This document shows, one piece after another, positions 1 through 8,048 of a stretch of DNA of 40,105 nucleotides; within the stretch, counting starts at the first letter, position 1, and the number at the start of each line of letters is the position of its first letter. Origin of the DNA: Paracoccaceae bacterium (GTDB taxonomy: Bacteria > Pseudomonadota > Alphaproteobacteria > Rhodobacterales > Rhodobacteraceae); contig JAHRVG010000043.1 in NCBI GenBank assembly GCA_019090795.1, positions 1-40,105 on the forward strand, written 5' to 3'. The translations under genes were made by a program, and so were the position numbers. The notes beneath the pieces are model-generated. The model was not told where the DNA came from. It worked only from the letters and a program-made list of their open reading frames with translations, and made no database searches.

Positions 1-59
1 GCGACGGGGATATCCCCGTCGCGCCATTCCAGTTCTGCATTTTCCCGCTGGTTGCTCAT
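1..59 (-). CDS. mnmD: MnmD, tRNA 5-methylaminomethyl-2-thiouridine(34) methyltransferase, 5' fragment
   Basis: Only the first 19 codons are in the window, reading leftwards from an ATG at 59 (MSNQRENAELEWRDGDIPV). The 'LEWRDGD-PV' opening matches the start of MnmD, the methyltransferase half of MnmC, which methylates nm5(s2)U at the wobble position of tRNA. It diverges from an FAD oxidoreductase resembling the other half of MnmC, which supports the call. The assignment rests on a very short stretch plus context, so it is tentative. Confidence 0.6.
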   Translation of the reverse strand, partial: MSNQRENAELEWRDGDIPV

Positions 60-101
60 TGGGTCATGCTTTAGGGGGAATAGCAGGCAAAAGGAAGCAC
101 A

Positions 102-1187
102 ATGGCAAAGCGCAACGTGATCGTAGTGGGGGCAGGTAGTTGGGGGCTGGCCTGCGCATACGCCTGCGCACGCCGTGGCATGGCAGTTCAGGTGCTTGAG
201 GCGGGCACGATTGGTTGCGGTTCCAGCGGTGGCGTGATGGGCGCGCTGGCACCCCACACGCCGGACCAGTGGGAACCCAAAAAGCAGTTTCAGTATGAGG
301 CTTTGTTGCACGCGCACGACTTTTGGGTTGAGGTGGATGCCCTGTCTGGCATCGCTTCGGGTTACGGGCGCATCGGGCGTCTCGTGCCGCTGACAACACC
401 GCGCAGTCTGGAACTGGCGCTGATGCGAATAGAAACCGCACGCAAGCTTTGGCATGGGGAGTTTGATTGGCGTGTGGAAAAGGGGCATGATCTGATTGCC
501 CCCAGGTTCATGCCTTTCGGGGTTATTCACGAAACCTTTTCCGGGCGAGTTTTTCCGGCGCGCGCGGTTGCTTCTCTCGCGGGGGCGTGTCGGGCGCTTG
601 GCGTGGAGATTGCAGAGAATGCGCCGGTTACTGCGCTGGGTGATCGCAAGGTTTCCGGTGATTGGGGTGATCTTACCGCCGATGCGGTGATTGTTGCCAG
701 CGGAGCAGAGGGGTTCGGCTTGCTGGATGCCTATGGGGATCATCCAACGGGCGGCGGGGTCAAAGGGCAGGCGGCACTGTTGGCGGTTGATCTGGGTGCA
801 GCGCCGCAGATTTACGCGGACGGGGTTTATATCGTGCCCCATGCGGGTGGCCAAACGGCTGTCGGCTCGACCACAGAGAAAACCTGGGATGATCCGTTGA
901 GAACCGATGAAAAGCTGGATGCAATCATTGCCAAAGCGCGTGCGATTTGTCCGTCAGTCGGGGAGGCCCCTGTGATCCAGCGCTGGGCCGGACTGCGCCC
1001 CAAGGCACGGCGTCGTGATCCGATGCTGGGGCCGGTTCCGGGCCTGACTGGCGTGTTTACAGCCATGGGGGCCTTCAAAATCGGCCTCGGCCTCGCGCCT
1101 GCTGTTGGTGATATTTTGGCCCGTTTCGCAATGGGTGATGCAGTGGATTTACCCAAAAGCTTTACCTTCCCGCACCACATGGAATAG
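102..1187 (+). CDS. FAD-dependent oxidoreductase of the DAO family, MnmC C-terminal-domain-like
   Basis: 361 residues. The N-terminus carries a dinucleotide-binding motif (VVGAGSWGLACAYACARRG, residues 8-26) followed by an acidic end to the second strand (VLEAG), typical of DAO-family flavoenzymes. A glycine/serine-rich FAD segment follows (GCGSSGGVMGALAPH), and a C-terminal FAD segment (RWAGLRPKARRRDP...GLTGVFTAMGAFKIG) is visible. The start ATG at 102 has a GGAAG ribosome site 7 bases upstream. It diverges from mnmD with a 42-base gap. MnmC is bifunctional in enterobacteria, with a C-terminal FAD domain converting cmnm5U to nm5U. I infer that this protein supplies that step as a separate polypeptide. 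A generic amino-acid oxidase is the main alternative. Confidence 0.7.
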   Translation: MAKRNVIVVGAGSWGLACAYACARRGMAVQVLEAGTIGCGSSGGVMGALAPHTPDQWEPKKQFQYEALLHAHDFWVEVDALSGIASGYGRIGRLVPLTTPRSLELALMRIETARKLWHGEFDWRVEKGHDLIAPRFMPFGVIHETFSGRVFPARAVASLAGACRALGVEIAENAPVTALGDRKVSGDWGDLTADAVIVASGAEGFGLLDAYGDHPTGGGVKGQAALLAVDLGAAPQIYADGVYIVPHAGGQTAVGSTTEKTWDDPLRTDEKLDAIIAKARAICPSVGEAPVIQRWAGLRPKARRRDPMLGPVPGLTGVFTAMGAFKIGLGLAPAVGDILARFAMGDAVDLPKSFTFPHHME

Positions 1188-1190
1188 GGG

Positions 1191-1745
1191 CTATTGCAGT
1201 TCGAGCTCCACTTGAATCACTTTGTCGTCCTGATAATGCCCCAAAATACCGAAATGCTTTACCCCCATTCCCCAAGTCGGGTGACGATCTCCCCTCCATG
1301 AAGCCCAGTAACGTGCTATATTTCTGCATGTTATGTTGGCAGGAGGCGAGGTTTGATGGATCGCCCTGTGGGTGCAGGCAACTTCGGACTCCGACCTACC
1401 CGAAGATCTGGCTGATTGGTCACTGACCTGCCTCCAGATAGGGTTGATCAAAATTGGTGCAAGGGTCCGTCCGCCACACCCCGCGCAATCACATTCCAAC
1501 TGGCCGAAGTCGCAGTCAGCGGTGATCTGTTCGCCCAAACTGGTAGCCATCAGCCCCAAATCCCAATCAATCCCGCCATTGAGGCCAGAAGTCCTGCTCA
1601 AGTTGTGTGGCATGTGTCCGAACCACCGTAAAACCTGCCCAATAGGGTTGATCAGAGCGCAGAACAGCGGCAACATGCAGGAGACGGCATTTTACTTGGG
1701 GAATGTCGATTGTAATTGATAAGCTACAAATTGGGATGAGAAAAA
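1191..1745. other. 555-base gap without an intact gene; contains an IS remnant
   Basis: No reading frame here is convincing. The minus-strand frame 1191-1676 and plus-strand frame 1372-1719 lack recognisable domains along their length and lack ribosome sites. The middle part matches the tail of an IS1380-type transposase in two frames (separate entry). A 13-base direct repeat (ATAGGGTTGATCA) occurs at about 1439 and 1641. The rest is featureless and relatively AT-rich. Confidence 0.6.
1405..1538 (+). pseudogene. Decayed IS1380-family transposase C-terminal remnant, frameshifted
   Basis: In one frame (from about 1405) the translation reads DLADWSLTCLQIGLIKIGARV. After a frameshift near 1470-1485 it continues as RAITFQLAEVAVSGDLFA, ending near 1535. 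Together these follow the pattern I associate with the C-terminus of IS1380-family transposases ('WSLTSLREKLIKIGAKVV...YVxFQLAEVAVxRxLFA'). No upstream transposase body, terminal repeats or stop-codon-terminated end could be identified, so only a scar of the element remains. The family assignment is from memory of the motif. Confidence 0.55.
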
Positions 1746-2018
1746 ATGACTATTTACACGTTATTGAAAACTGAATGGGCTGTACGTTTTTTGGCTGCGA
1801 TCATTGGCTTCGTATTGATAGCAGGCAACGCCCATGCTGCCGGATGGAGTTGCACAGCAGAAAAGCTGAAGGACTACAGATATAACGGTGGAAAATACGC
1901 GATGATCCACATCAGCCCTTACCAAAGTGGAGGAAGGTACAAAGTTGTAAAAGTTAGCGCCACCGATGTAACTGGAAAGACTAAAGACGGCACATCTTTC
2001 GCTTGCACCAAGAGCTGA
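1746..2018 (+). CDS. Small secreted hypothetical protein
   Basis: 90 residues that I do not recognise. Residues 1-31 look like a signal peptide: charged N-terminus, hydrophobic FLAAIIGFVLIAG, then AHAA with cleavage likely after AHA. The mature part is about 59 residues, lysine- and tyrosine-rich, with exactly two cysteines (WSC near its start, FAC near its end) that could form one disulfide. The upstream GGGATGAG is only a weak ribosome site. It sits next to IS debris in AT-rich DNA, suggesting an acquired or orphan gene. The function is unknown and a spurious frame is possible, but the signal peptide argues for a real gene. Confidence 0.55.
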   Translation: MTIYTLLKTEWAVRFLAAIIGFVLIAGNAHAAGWSCTAEKLKDYRYNGGKYAMIHISPYQSGGRYKVVKVSATDVTGKTKDGTSFACTKS

Positions 2019-2121
2019 CACCTTGGTTGAAAAATGTGTAGGGGCGGCGGTGTAGGCTTTCTTCGGTGGTGAAATGTATGTTTACAGCTCATTTGCGCTC
2101 TTTTCTCATGCCGTAGAGGCA

Positions 2122-2135
2122 AAGCCGAAGGGCTT
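2122..2135 (-). terminator. Weak hairpin just past the oxoprolinase gene
   Basis: Read on the minus strand, AAGCC-CTTC-GGCTT forms a short stem with a stable CTTC-type loop about 15 bases after the oxoprolinase stop codon. The stem is only 5 base pairs and the following T-tract is poor, so this is a tentative terminator. Confidence 0.3.
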
Positions 2136-2149
2136 CAGAGAATGCCCGT

Positions 2150-5100
2150 TTAAGCCCCATATCCTCCGGCGGTTGGTGTGGTTACGATCACGGCCTCACC
2201 TGCCTTCAGAACGGTTTGGTCGCAACCTGCCAGTTCCTCAAGCTCCCCGTTCAGTCGCCGCACCTGCGTTTTGCCAACAAAGCCGTCGCCGCCCCCGTTT
2301 AACCCGCTAGGGGCGTGTTTGCGATGGGATGACAGGATCGCCATTTCCATGCTTTGCAAAAAACGCATTGAGCGTTGTGTGCCGCTGCCGGCCGACCATT
2401 TGCCGCGACCACCAGATCCCGCACGAATTTTGAATTCCTCTAGCAAGACCGGAAAGCGGAACTCCAGAACCTCCGGATCGGTCATACGTGAATTGGTCAT
2501 GTGGACCTGCACCGCATCCGTGCCGTTAAATCCGTTACCCGCAGGAGACCCGGAACAAATCGTCTCATAATACTGGTACGTGTCATTGCCAAAGGTTAGG
2601 TTATTCATGGTGCCTTGCGAGTTGGCAACGGCCCCAAGGGCCGCCAGTAAGGTGTTGGTAACATGCTGTGAGGTTTCGACATTTCCCGCAACCACTGCCG
2701 CGGGGTATTGCGGTTTCAGCATCGAACCATCGGGCACAATGATGTTGATGGGCCGCAAGCAACCGGCATTCATCGGGATATTCCCCTGCACCATCAAGCG
2801 AAAGGAATAGAGCACTGCCGCCCGTGTCACAGGTTCCGGCGCATTGAAATTCGTGCTTTGCTGGGGGGACGTTCCGGTGAAATCCACGGTCGCGGTGCGT
2901 GCGTTGCGGTCAACAGAAATCTTGACGCGGATCACGGCCCCTTGGTCAGTCACAGTCTCATATTCAGAGTCCTGCAAGGCCTCAATCACGCGACGCACGC
3001 TTTCTTCGGCATTGTCCTGAACATGGCCCATGTAGGCTTGTACTACATCAAGACCAAAGTTGTTCACCATCTTGCGCAATTCGGTGATCCCCATCGTGTT
3101 GGCGGCGACTTGTGCTTTGAGGTCCGCGATGTTTTGAACCGGATTGCGGCAGGGATACTTGTGATCGGTCAGCAGGTTGAGCAGGGCTTCCTCTTGGAAA
3201 TCTCCCTGTTTGACCAGATGAAAATTGTCAAAGAGAACCCCCTCATCCTCAATTGATGTGGCCAGCGGTGTCATCGAGCCCGGCGCTGTTCCTCCCACAT
3301 CGGCATGATGCCCGCGTGAGGCTACATAGAACAGAATTTCGGTGCTGGCATCATCGAAAACCGGGGTAACAACAGTAATATCCGGTAGATGGGTGCCGCC
3401 GTTATAAGGCGCGTTGAGCGCGTAAACATCGCCCGGACGCATGGTGCCCTGATTCTGTTTGATAATGCTTTCAACCGAGCGGTCCATACTGCCCAAATGC
3501 ACCGGCATATGCGGCGCGTTGGCAACAAGTGACCCATCAGCAGCAAATACCGCGCAGGAAAAATCGAGCCTTTCCTTTATGTTAACCGAGTATGCGGTGT
3601 TTTGCAGGGTCAGGCCCATTTGTTCCGCAATCGACATGAACAGGTTGTTGAACACTTCAAGCATTACCGGATCAGCTTCGGTGCCAATGGCGTAGGCCTT
3701 GGGCAGCGGCATAATCCGGCTCAATACAAGGTGGTCGCGTTCGGTCACGCGGGCTTGCCAGCCCGGTTCGACGACGACGGTTTGATGCGGCTCAACGATC
3801 AGGGCGGGGCCGTCGATGATCTGGCCCGGTTTCAGGGCATTGCGAGCTTTGAAAACCTGTGCATCATGCCAAGTGTTGGTAGAGAAAAGGCGCGCGGTAG
3901 CGTTGGGTTCACCGCGATGTTCCGTGGTTTCCCAAACCGGTTCTTCAATGGCGGCGCCACCACCGGCTGATTCCACTTCGATGGCCTCGACCACGATGGT
4001 TTTATCCGTGAAGACAAAGCCAAACTGTTGTTTGTGGGCGGCTTCAAAACCGGCAACCATGGTATTCACATCCGCTAGCGGAACCAGCAGAGAGGTATCA
4101 GTTCCATCATAGCGCAGATGCAGGTTTGCCGCGGTTTTGCAATCAGCCAAAGCAACGCCTTGTGCCATCAGCTTGCCTTCGGTTTCGGCCCCCATGTCGT
4201 TTACACTCGTCTGGATTTTGGCCAGTGTTTCTGTGCCAAGGGGTTGCAAAACTGAGCGGGTGCGCGCGGCGCGCACATCGGCCAGCCCCATGCCGTAGGC
4301 GGACAGGATGCCAGAATGCGGGTGCACCATCACCTTGGTCATTCCCAAGGCATCAGCCACAGAACAGGCATGTTGCCCGCCAGCGCCACCAAAACAGGTC
4401 AGTGCATAATCGGAAATGTCGTACCCGCGCTGGACCGAGATTTTCTTGATTGCATTGGCCATGTTTTCTACAGCAATGCTCAGAAAACCGGCGGCTACCT
4501 CCTCGGCGCTGCGGCCATCCGCGATTTGGGCTGCAAGGGCGGTGAACTTTTGTTTAACAATCTCAACGTCGAGGGGTTGGTCCTGATGGGGCCCGAAAAT
4601 CGCGGGGAAATTCTGTGCCTGCAATTTGCCGACCATCACGTTGGCATCGGTCACCGTCAGTGGCCCGCCGCGGCGGTAACAGGCGGGGCCGGGGTTGGCG
4701 CCAGCGCTGTCAGGGCCAACCACATAGCGACCGGAATCATAGTGCAGCACTGAACCGCCCCCAGCCGCAACTGTGTGGATCAGCATCATCGGCGCGCGCA
4801 TCCTCACACCTGCGACTTCGGTTTCAAAGGCCCGTTCCAGCGTTCCGGCGTAGTGGGAAACATCAGTGGAGGTACCGCCCATGTCAAAGCCGATGATCTT
4901 GTCAAAGCCGGCCAGTCGGCTGGTTTCCACCGCGCCGACAACGCCGCCAGCGGGGCCTGACAGGATGGCATCTTTGCCCTCGAACATATCAGCAGCTGTA
5001 AGCCCGCCGGAGGACATCATGAACATCAGGCGGGTGCCCTCGGAACCCTCGCTCAGGCCGAGTTCGCTGGCAACCTGATCAACGTAGCGCGACAGGATCG

Positions 5101-5752
5101 GGGAAAGATAGGCATCGACAACAGTGGTGTCACCGCGCCCAACGAATTTCATCAGGGGGGAGGCCTTGTGACTGGCAGAAATCTGGGTGAAGCCGATTTC
5201 TTTGGCGATTTCGACGGCCAATTCCTCGTGTTGAGGGAAGGCGTAGGCGTGCATGAAGCAGATCGCGACGCTGCGGATGCCATCGTCGAACAAGTCTTGC
5301 ATGGCGTTTGTCATGGCAGCGCTGTCTGGTGCAACTTCAACTGTGCCATCGGCGCGAATACGCTCGTCGATCTCGATCACGTCGGAGTAGAGCAGCTCTG
5401 GCTTGATGATCTCCTGCGCAAAAATATCTGCACGGCCTTGATAGCCGATGGCCAGAGCGTCACGGAAACCTTTGGTGGTGATAAAGGCAGTGCGGTCGCC
5501 TTTGCGCTCTAGCAGGGCGTTAGTGGCAACGGTGGTACCCATCTTGACGGCGGCGATTTGATCGGCGGGGATTGTGTCGGTCTGCGCCAACCCCATAAAA
5601 TCGCGGATGCCTTGAATAGCCGCGTCTTTATAGGCCTCGGGGTTTTCCGATAACAGTTTGTGGGTTTTGGTTTGTCCTTGCGGATCACGCGCGACCAGAT
5701 CGGTGAATGTGCCGCCACGGTCGATCCAGAAATCCCATTTTCCCTGTGTCAT
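2150..5752 (-). CDS. 5-oxoprolinase / hydantoinase (HyuA-HyuB fusion)
   Basis: 1200 residues from the ATG at 5752, chosen over an in-frame GTG at 5761 because AAAAGGTGGA lies just before it as a ribosome site. Residues ~5-190 form the HyuA N-terminal actin-like domain ([17 protein letters not shown]), ~200-490 the hydantoinase A ATPase core ([21 protein letters not shown]), and ~690-1195 the HyuB domain (AFVAS-like [29 protein letters not shown]). Fused A-B proteins of this length are typically ATP-dependent 5-oxoprolinases, opening 5-oxo-L-proline to glutamate in the cytoplasm. Hydantoinase activity on other cyclic amides cannot be excluded. It is transcribed divergently from a MarR-like regulator across a palindromic operator. 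Confidence 0.88.
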   Translation of the reverse strand: MTQGKWDFWIDRGGTFTDLVARDPQGQTKTHKLLSENPEAYKDAAIQGIRDFMGLAQTDTIPADQIAAVKMGTTVATNALLERKGDRTAFITTKGFRDALAIGYQGRADIFAQEIIKPELLYSDVIEIDERIRADGTVEVAPDSAAMTNAMQDLFDDGIRSVAICFMHAYAFPQHEELAVEIAKEIGFTQISASHKASPLMKFVGRGDTTVVDAYLSPILSRYVDQVASELGLSEGSEGTRLMFMMSSGGLTAADMFEGKDAILSGPAGGVVGAVETSRLAGFDKIIGFDMGGTSTDVSHYAGTLERAFETEVAGVRMRAPMMLIHTVAAGGGSVLHYDSGRYVVGPDSAGANPGPACYRRGGPLTVTDANVMVGKLQAQNFPAIFGPHQDQPLDVEIVKQKFTALAAQIADGRSAEEVAAGFLSIAVENMANAIKKISVQRGYDISDYALTCFGGAGGQHACSVADALGMTKVMVHPHSGILSAYGMGLADVRAARTRSVLQPLGTETLAKIQTSVNDMGAETEGKLMAQGVALADCKTAANLHLRYDGTDTSLLVPLADVNTMVAGFEAAHKQQFGFVFTDKTIVVEAIEVESAGGGAAIEEPVWETTEHRGEPNATARLFSTNTWHDAQVFKARNALKPGQIIDGPALIVEPHQTVVVEPGWQARVTERDHLVLSRIMPLPKAYAIGTEADPVMLEVFNNLFMSIAEQMGLTLQNTAYSVNIKERLDFSCAVFAADGSLVANAPHMPVHLGSMDRSVESIIKQNQGTMRPGDVYALNAPYNGGTHLPDITVVTPVFDDASTEILFYVASRGHHADVGGTAPGSMTPLATSIEDEGVLFDNFHLVKQGDFQEEALLNLLTDHKYPCRNPVQNIADLKAQVAANTMGITELRKMVNNFGLDVVQAYMGHVQDNAEESVRRVIEALQDSEYETVTDQGAVIRVKISVDRNARTATVDFTGTSPQQSTNFNAPEPVTRAAVLYSFRLMVQGNIPMNAGCLRPINIIVPDGSMLKPQYPAAVVAGNVETSQHVTNTLLAALGAVANSQGTMNNLTFGNDTYQYYETICSGSPAGNGFNGTDAVQVHMTNSRMTDPEVLEFRFPVLLEEFKIRAGSGGRGKWSAGSGTQRSMRFLQSMEMAILSSHRKHAPSGLNGGGDGFVGKTQVRRLNGELEELAGCDQTVLKAGEAVIVTTPTAGGYGA

Positions 5753-5797
5753 CGTATCCACCTTTTGATTCTTTCTGATGTATTGCTAACAAAAGAT

Positions 5798-5830
5798 GAC
5801 ATTATGTCAACAAAATGTTGACATAATGTC
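5798..5830. promoter_or_regulatory. Nested palindromic operator between oxoprolinase and MarR-like regulator
   Basis: Two perfect 14-base inverted arms (GACATTATGTCAAC and GTTGACATAATGTC) flank a 5-base spacer. Each arm also contains an 11-base palindrome, GACAT-T-ATGTC, so there are two dyads 22 bases centre to centre. TTGACA-type hexamers occur on both strands inside the arms. A TATAAT at 5831-5836 follows immediately and would serve the plus-strand regulator. The arrangement predicts binding of two dimers of the neighbouring regulator and control of both divergent genes. Confidence 0.8.
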
Positions 5831-5836
5831 TATAAT
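5831..5836 (+). promoter_or_regulatory. Candidate -10 element for the MarR-like regulator
   Basis: A perfect TATAAT lies 15 bases before the assumed start codon at 5852, giving a very short 5' leader of roughly 10 bases. No good -35 lies 17 bases upstream, because that space is taken by the palindrome, which would place the operator over the promoter. No Shine-Dalgarno precedes 5852, consistent with near-leaderless translation or a start further downstream. Confidence 0.4.
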
Positions 5837-5851
5837 GGCCAGAATGACCCC

Positions 5852-6367
5852 ATGAAAAATAGACCACTCGGCCCCGTCGTTTCCTCCTCCCATCTTGCCC
5901 ATGGCCCCTTGCCGGAACTGTCTGAACTGGAGTTTGGCATGACCATCGCCAGCAATGCATTCCAGCGCTGGACCGTTCGTGCCATGGCCGCCGCCGGTCA
6001 GCCGGACCTTTCTTCGCTAGAGGTGCAAGTGCTGCATTCGGTTCACCACCGCGAGCGGGCCAAGACGCTGGCGGACATCTGTCTGGTGCTGAATATGGAA
6101 GACACCTACACGGTGAACTACGCGATCAAGAAGCTCGCCCGCGCGGGGTTGGTCGTTGTGGGTAAGCAAGGCAAGGAAAAGACGGTTGCGGCATCCGAAA
6201 AAGGCGCTCAGGCTTGCGAGCGCTACCGCGAAGTGCGCGAGCAGTTGTTGCTGCAAACGGTAAGCGAGTTGGGAATAGATCCAGAGCAGATCAGCCGTCT
6301 GTCGGGGTTATTGCGTTTGATGTCAGGGCACTACGATCAGGCAGCAAGGGCGGCGGCGGCGGTTTAG
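5852..6367 (+). CDS. MarR-like winged-helix transcriptional regulator
   Basis: 171 residues. Residues ~50-140 form a winged-helix fold: a helix around SSLEVQVLHSVHH, a helix-turn-helix in KTLADICLVLNMEDTYTVNY, a recognition helix running into AIKKLARAGLV, and a beta wing in VVGKQGKEKTVAASEKG. This is the MarR-type layout with a dimerisation helix near the C-terminus. The first 25 residues are poorly ordered in appearance, and an ATG at 5939 (MTIASNAFQRW) is an alternative start. Divergent placement and the palindrome predict that it controls the oxoprolinase gene and itself. The ligand is unknown; a cyclic amide or 5-oxoproline is a reasonable inference. It ends overlapping the convergent transporter by 4 bases. 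Confidence 0.8.
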   Translation: MKNRPLGPVVSSSHLAHGPLPELSELEFGMTIASNAFQRWTVRAMAAAGQPDLSSLEVQVLHSVHHRERAKTLADICLVLNMEDTYTVNYAIKKLARAGLVVVGKQGKEKTVAASEKGAQACERYREVREQLLLQTVSELGIDPEQISRLSGLLRLMSGHYDQAARAAAAV

Positions 6368-7290
6368 GATGTTTGCTTACTGATTTTAACCATCTTCAAC
6401 ACGCGACCGTCAGTTATCAGCAGGCCAACAGCAATAACGCCAAACCCCAACCATGCTTCATACCCAATCTGTTCTCCCAGGAACGCCCATCCTAGGCCGA
6501 TAGCAAATGGCGGGATCAACAGGGTAACCAGCATCAGGTTGGCTGATCCGGCCCGCACAAGAATGTTGAAATACAGCAAATAGGCCAACGCCGTCGAAAA
6601 AACAGCAACAAAAATAAGCGAGACCCACACATTGATGGAAAGCGAAAGAACAGGCAGGCCATCGGACCAAATAGCAATGGGAAACATCAAAATTGCGCTA
6701 CCGGTCAGCATGCCAAGGGCATTCATTTCCGCAGGATGTCCGGCCAGTGTTTTCTTGCCCCAAACACTTGCAAGCGAATAAGAGAGGGCTGCTCCCAAAA
6801 CGGCAATCTGCGCAAGGCTTTTGGGATCAAGCTGCGTCAATGCATCAAACCCTATTATAACCACCACACCAATCACACCCAAGGTTGCCCCAATAACCTT
6901 TCGCACTGTCAAAGGCTCATCCGCGAGCAAAATCCCCGCTACAACGGCCCCGAAAACAGCTGTTGTACCGTTTAAAATCGACGCTAAACCGCTTGTGATT
7001 TCTGTCTGCCCCCAAAAAATCAACGAGAACGGAAGCGCGTTGTTCAATGCGCCCATGACCAGATAGTAAAACCAAACTCTGGGGGATCGAGGAATCGGGA
7101 TGCCTTTCAGCAGAACAACCAAAAGCAAAACAGGAAGTGCCCAAACGACACGGTGCAGAGTTATTGTGAGAGGGGGAACTTCATTCAACGCAACCTCGGC
7201 AAAAAAGAAGGTCGCGCCCCAAAGGGCGGCCAATACCATAAGCATTAGAGCTGAACCAAGATCAATTGTTGGTGCCGGTTTATTATTCAT
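6364..7290 (-). CDS. EamA/DMT-family inner-membrane transporter
   Basis: 308 residues with about ten hydrophobic segments in two EamA repeats (roughly residues 14-145 and 160-298). It opens LMLMVLAALWGATFFFAEVAL, and each repeat ends with an 'A-F-GE' signature (ILLADEPLTVRKVIG and AFLGEQIGYEAWLG) typical of drug/metabolite transporters. Such proteins usually export amino acids or metabolites. The substrate cannot be read from sequence. It converges on the MarR-like regulator with a 4-base overlap, so it is not in that operon, though a link to cyclic amide or glutamate metabolism is possible. Confidence 0.88.
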   Translation of the reverse strand: MNNKPAPTIDLGSALMLMVLAALWGATFFFAEVALNEVPPLTITLHRVVWALPVLLLVVLLKGIPIPRSPRVWFYYLVMGALNNALPFSLIFWGQTEITSGLASILNGTTAVFGAVVAGILLADEPLTVRKVIGATLGVIGVVVIIGFDALTQLDPKSLAQIAVLGAALSYSLASVWGKKTLAGHPAEMNALGMLTGSAILMFPIAIWSDGLPVLSLSINVWVSLIFVAVFSTALAYLLYFNILVRAGSANLMLVTLLIPPFAIGLGWAFLGEQIGYEAWLGFGVIAVGLLITDGRVLKMVKISKQTS

Positions 7291-8048
7291 CAGGTTATCT
7301 CATTAAAAAGGTAAGGCCATATTGTGCCAAATTGCATGCAACACCACCCGTTTCTTGCGCATTCCAATGTGGAAAGATTTGATTACCATGTTTAGTGCAA
7401 AATCTGTTTATGTATTGTTGCGCCTGAAGCAATGAAAAGGATTGAGCGTCTAACGCTCGGCCAACAACTCTTTATACAACGCTGTGTCATTGACCGATAA
7501 CCTAACCTCATCACTGTGGATTAGCGTCATCAGATCTGCGCTGGGCCGATCCTCTAGGGAATCGCGGGGTGTGACGGCTATTTGCTGGCTTTTGATTGAT
7601 ACTCAGCTGATATGCGGTGGAAATGTTATGAGTTGTCAAGAAAAGGGGGGAGAATCCCACTGGATGTTTGGGTTTTCTGCCGAGTCGGCCCAAAGCTCAG
7701 ATAATGAATGTGGCATGAAAAGGGCGATATACCCTAAATAAAATGCAATGAACTTTACCCAATGCTGACACACTTTTGCCCTATATGTGCATATGATTTG
7801 TGAGAAGAACCAAAATATTCCCATTATTACAAAGTATAAGACAGTACCTATATCTGCCCATGTTTCGGCTTCATTTCTAAATTTTTCAAGAAATTGCACG
7901 AAAATTGTCGCGGAACTGCCCAATTTTTGCCGCTGCAAATCGTCACATTGGACTTTGATTAAAAGCAAGAAATCCGGGCTGTTTGCGCTGCCTACTCTGT
8001 TTAAAAAGCGCGTGTGTATTGTGTAAGTGGTAATAAGGGACAGATGCG
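7291..8048. other. 758-base AT-rich gap without a supported gene
   Basis: Short frames on both strands here have TTG starts or no ribosome site and no recognisable domains. A small perfect hairpin, GAGCGT-CTA-ACGCTC, lies at 7444-7458. The right-hand 250 bases are particularly AT-rich and presumably carry the promoter for the downstream Tad-like genes, but I cannot assign -35/-10 elements with confidence. A decayed gene is possible but not demonstrable by eye. Confidence 0.5.

Noticed and set aside
1183-1195. AATAG-GGG-CTATT hairpin at the end of the FAD oxidoreductase gene
   Set aside because: Only five AT-rich pairs and no T-tract. It is too weak to call a terminator.
1191-1676. 161-codon minus-strand frame
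   Set aside because: No ribosome site, no coherent domain, and it lies antisense to the IS1380-like remnant. Its length is explained by chance in that segment.
7484-7741. 85-codon plus-strand frame upstream of the Tad genes
   Set aside because: No ribosome site or recognisable domain, and its composition looks like non-coding DNA.
7636-7968. 110-codon minus-strand frame with two hydrophobic stretches
   Set aside because: TTG start without a ribosome site in AT-rich DNA. The hydrophobic stretches reflect T-rich codons, and no family is recognisable.
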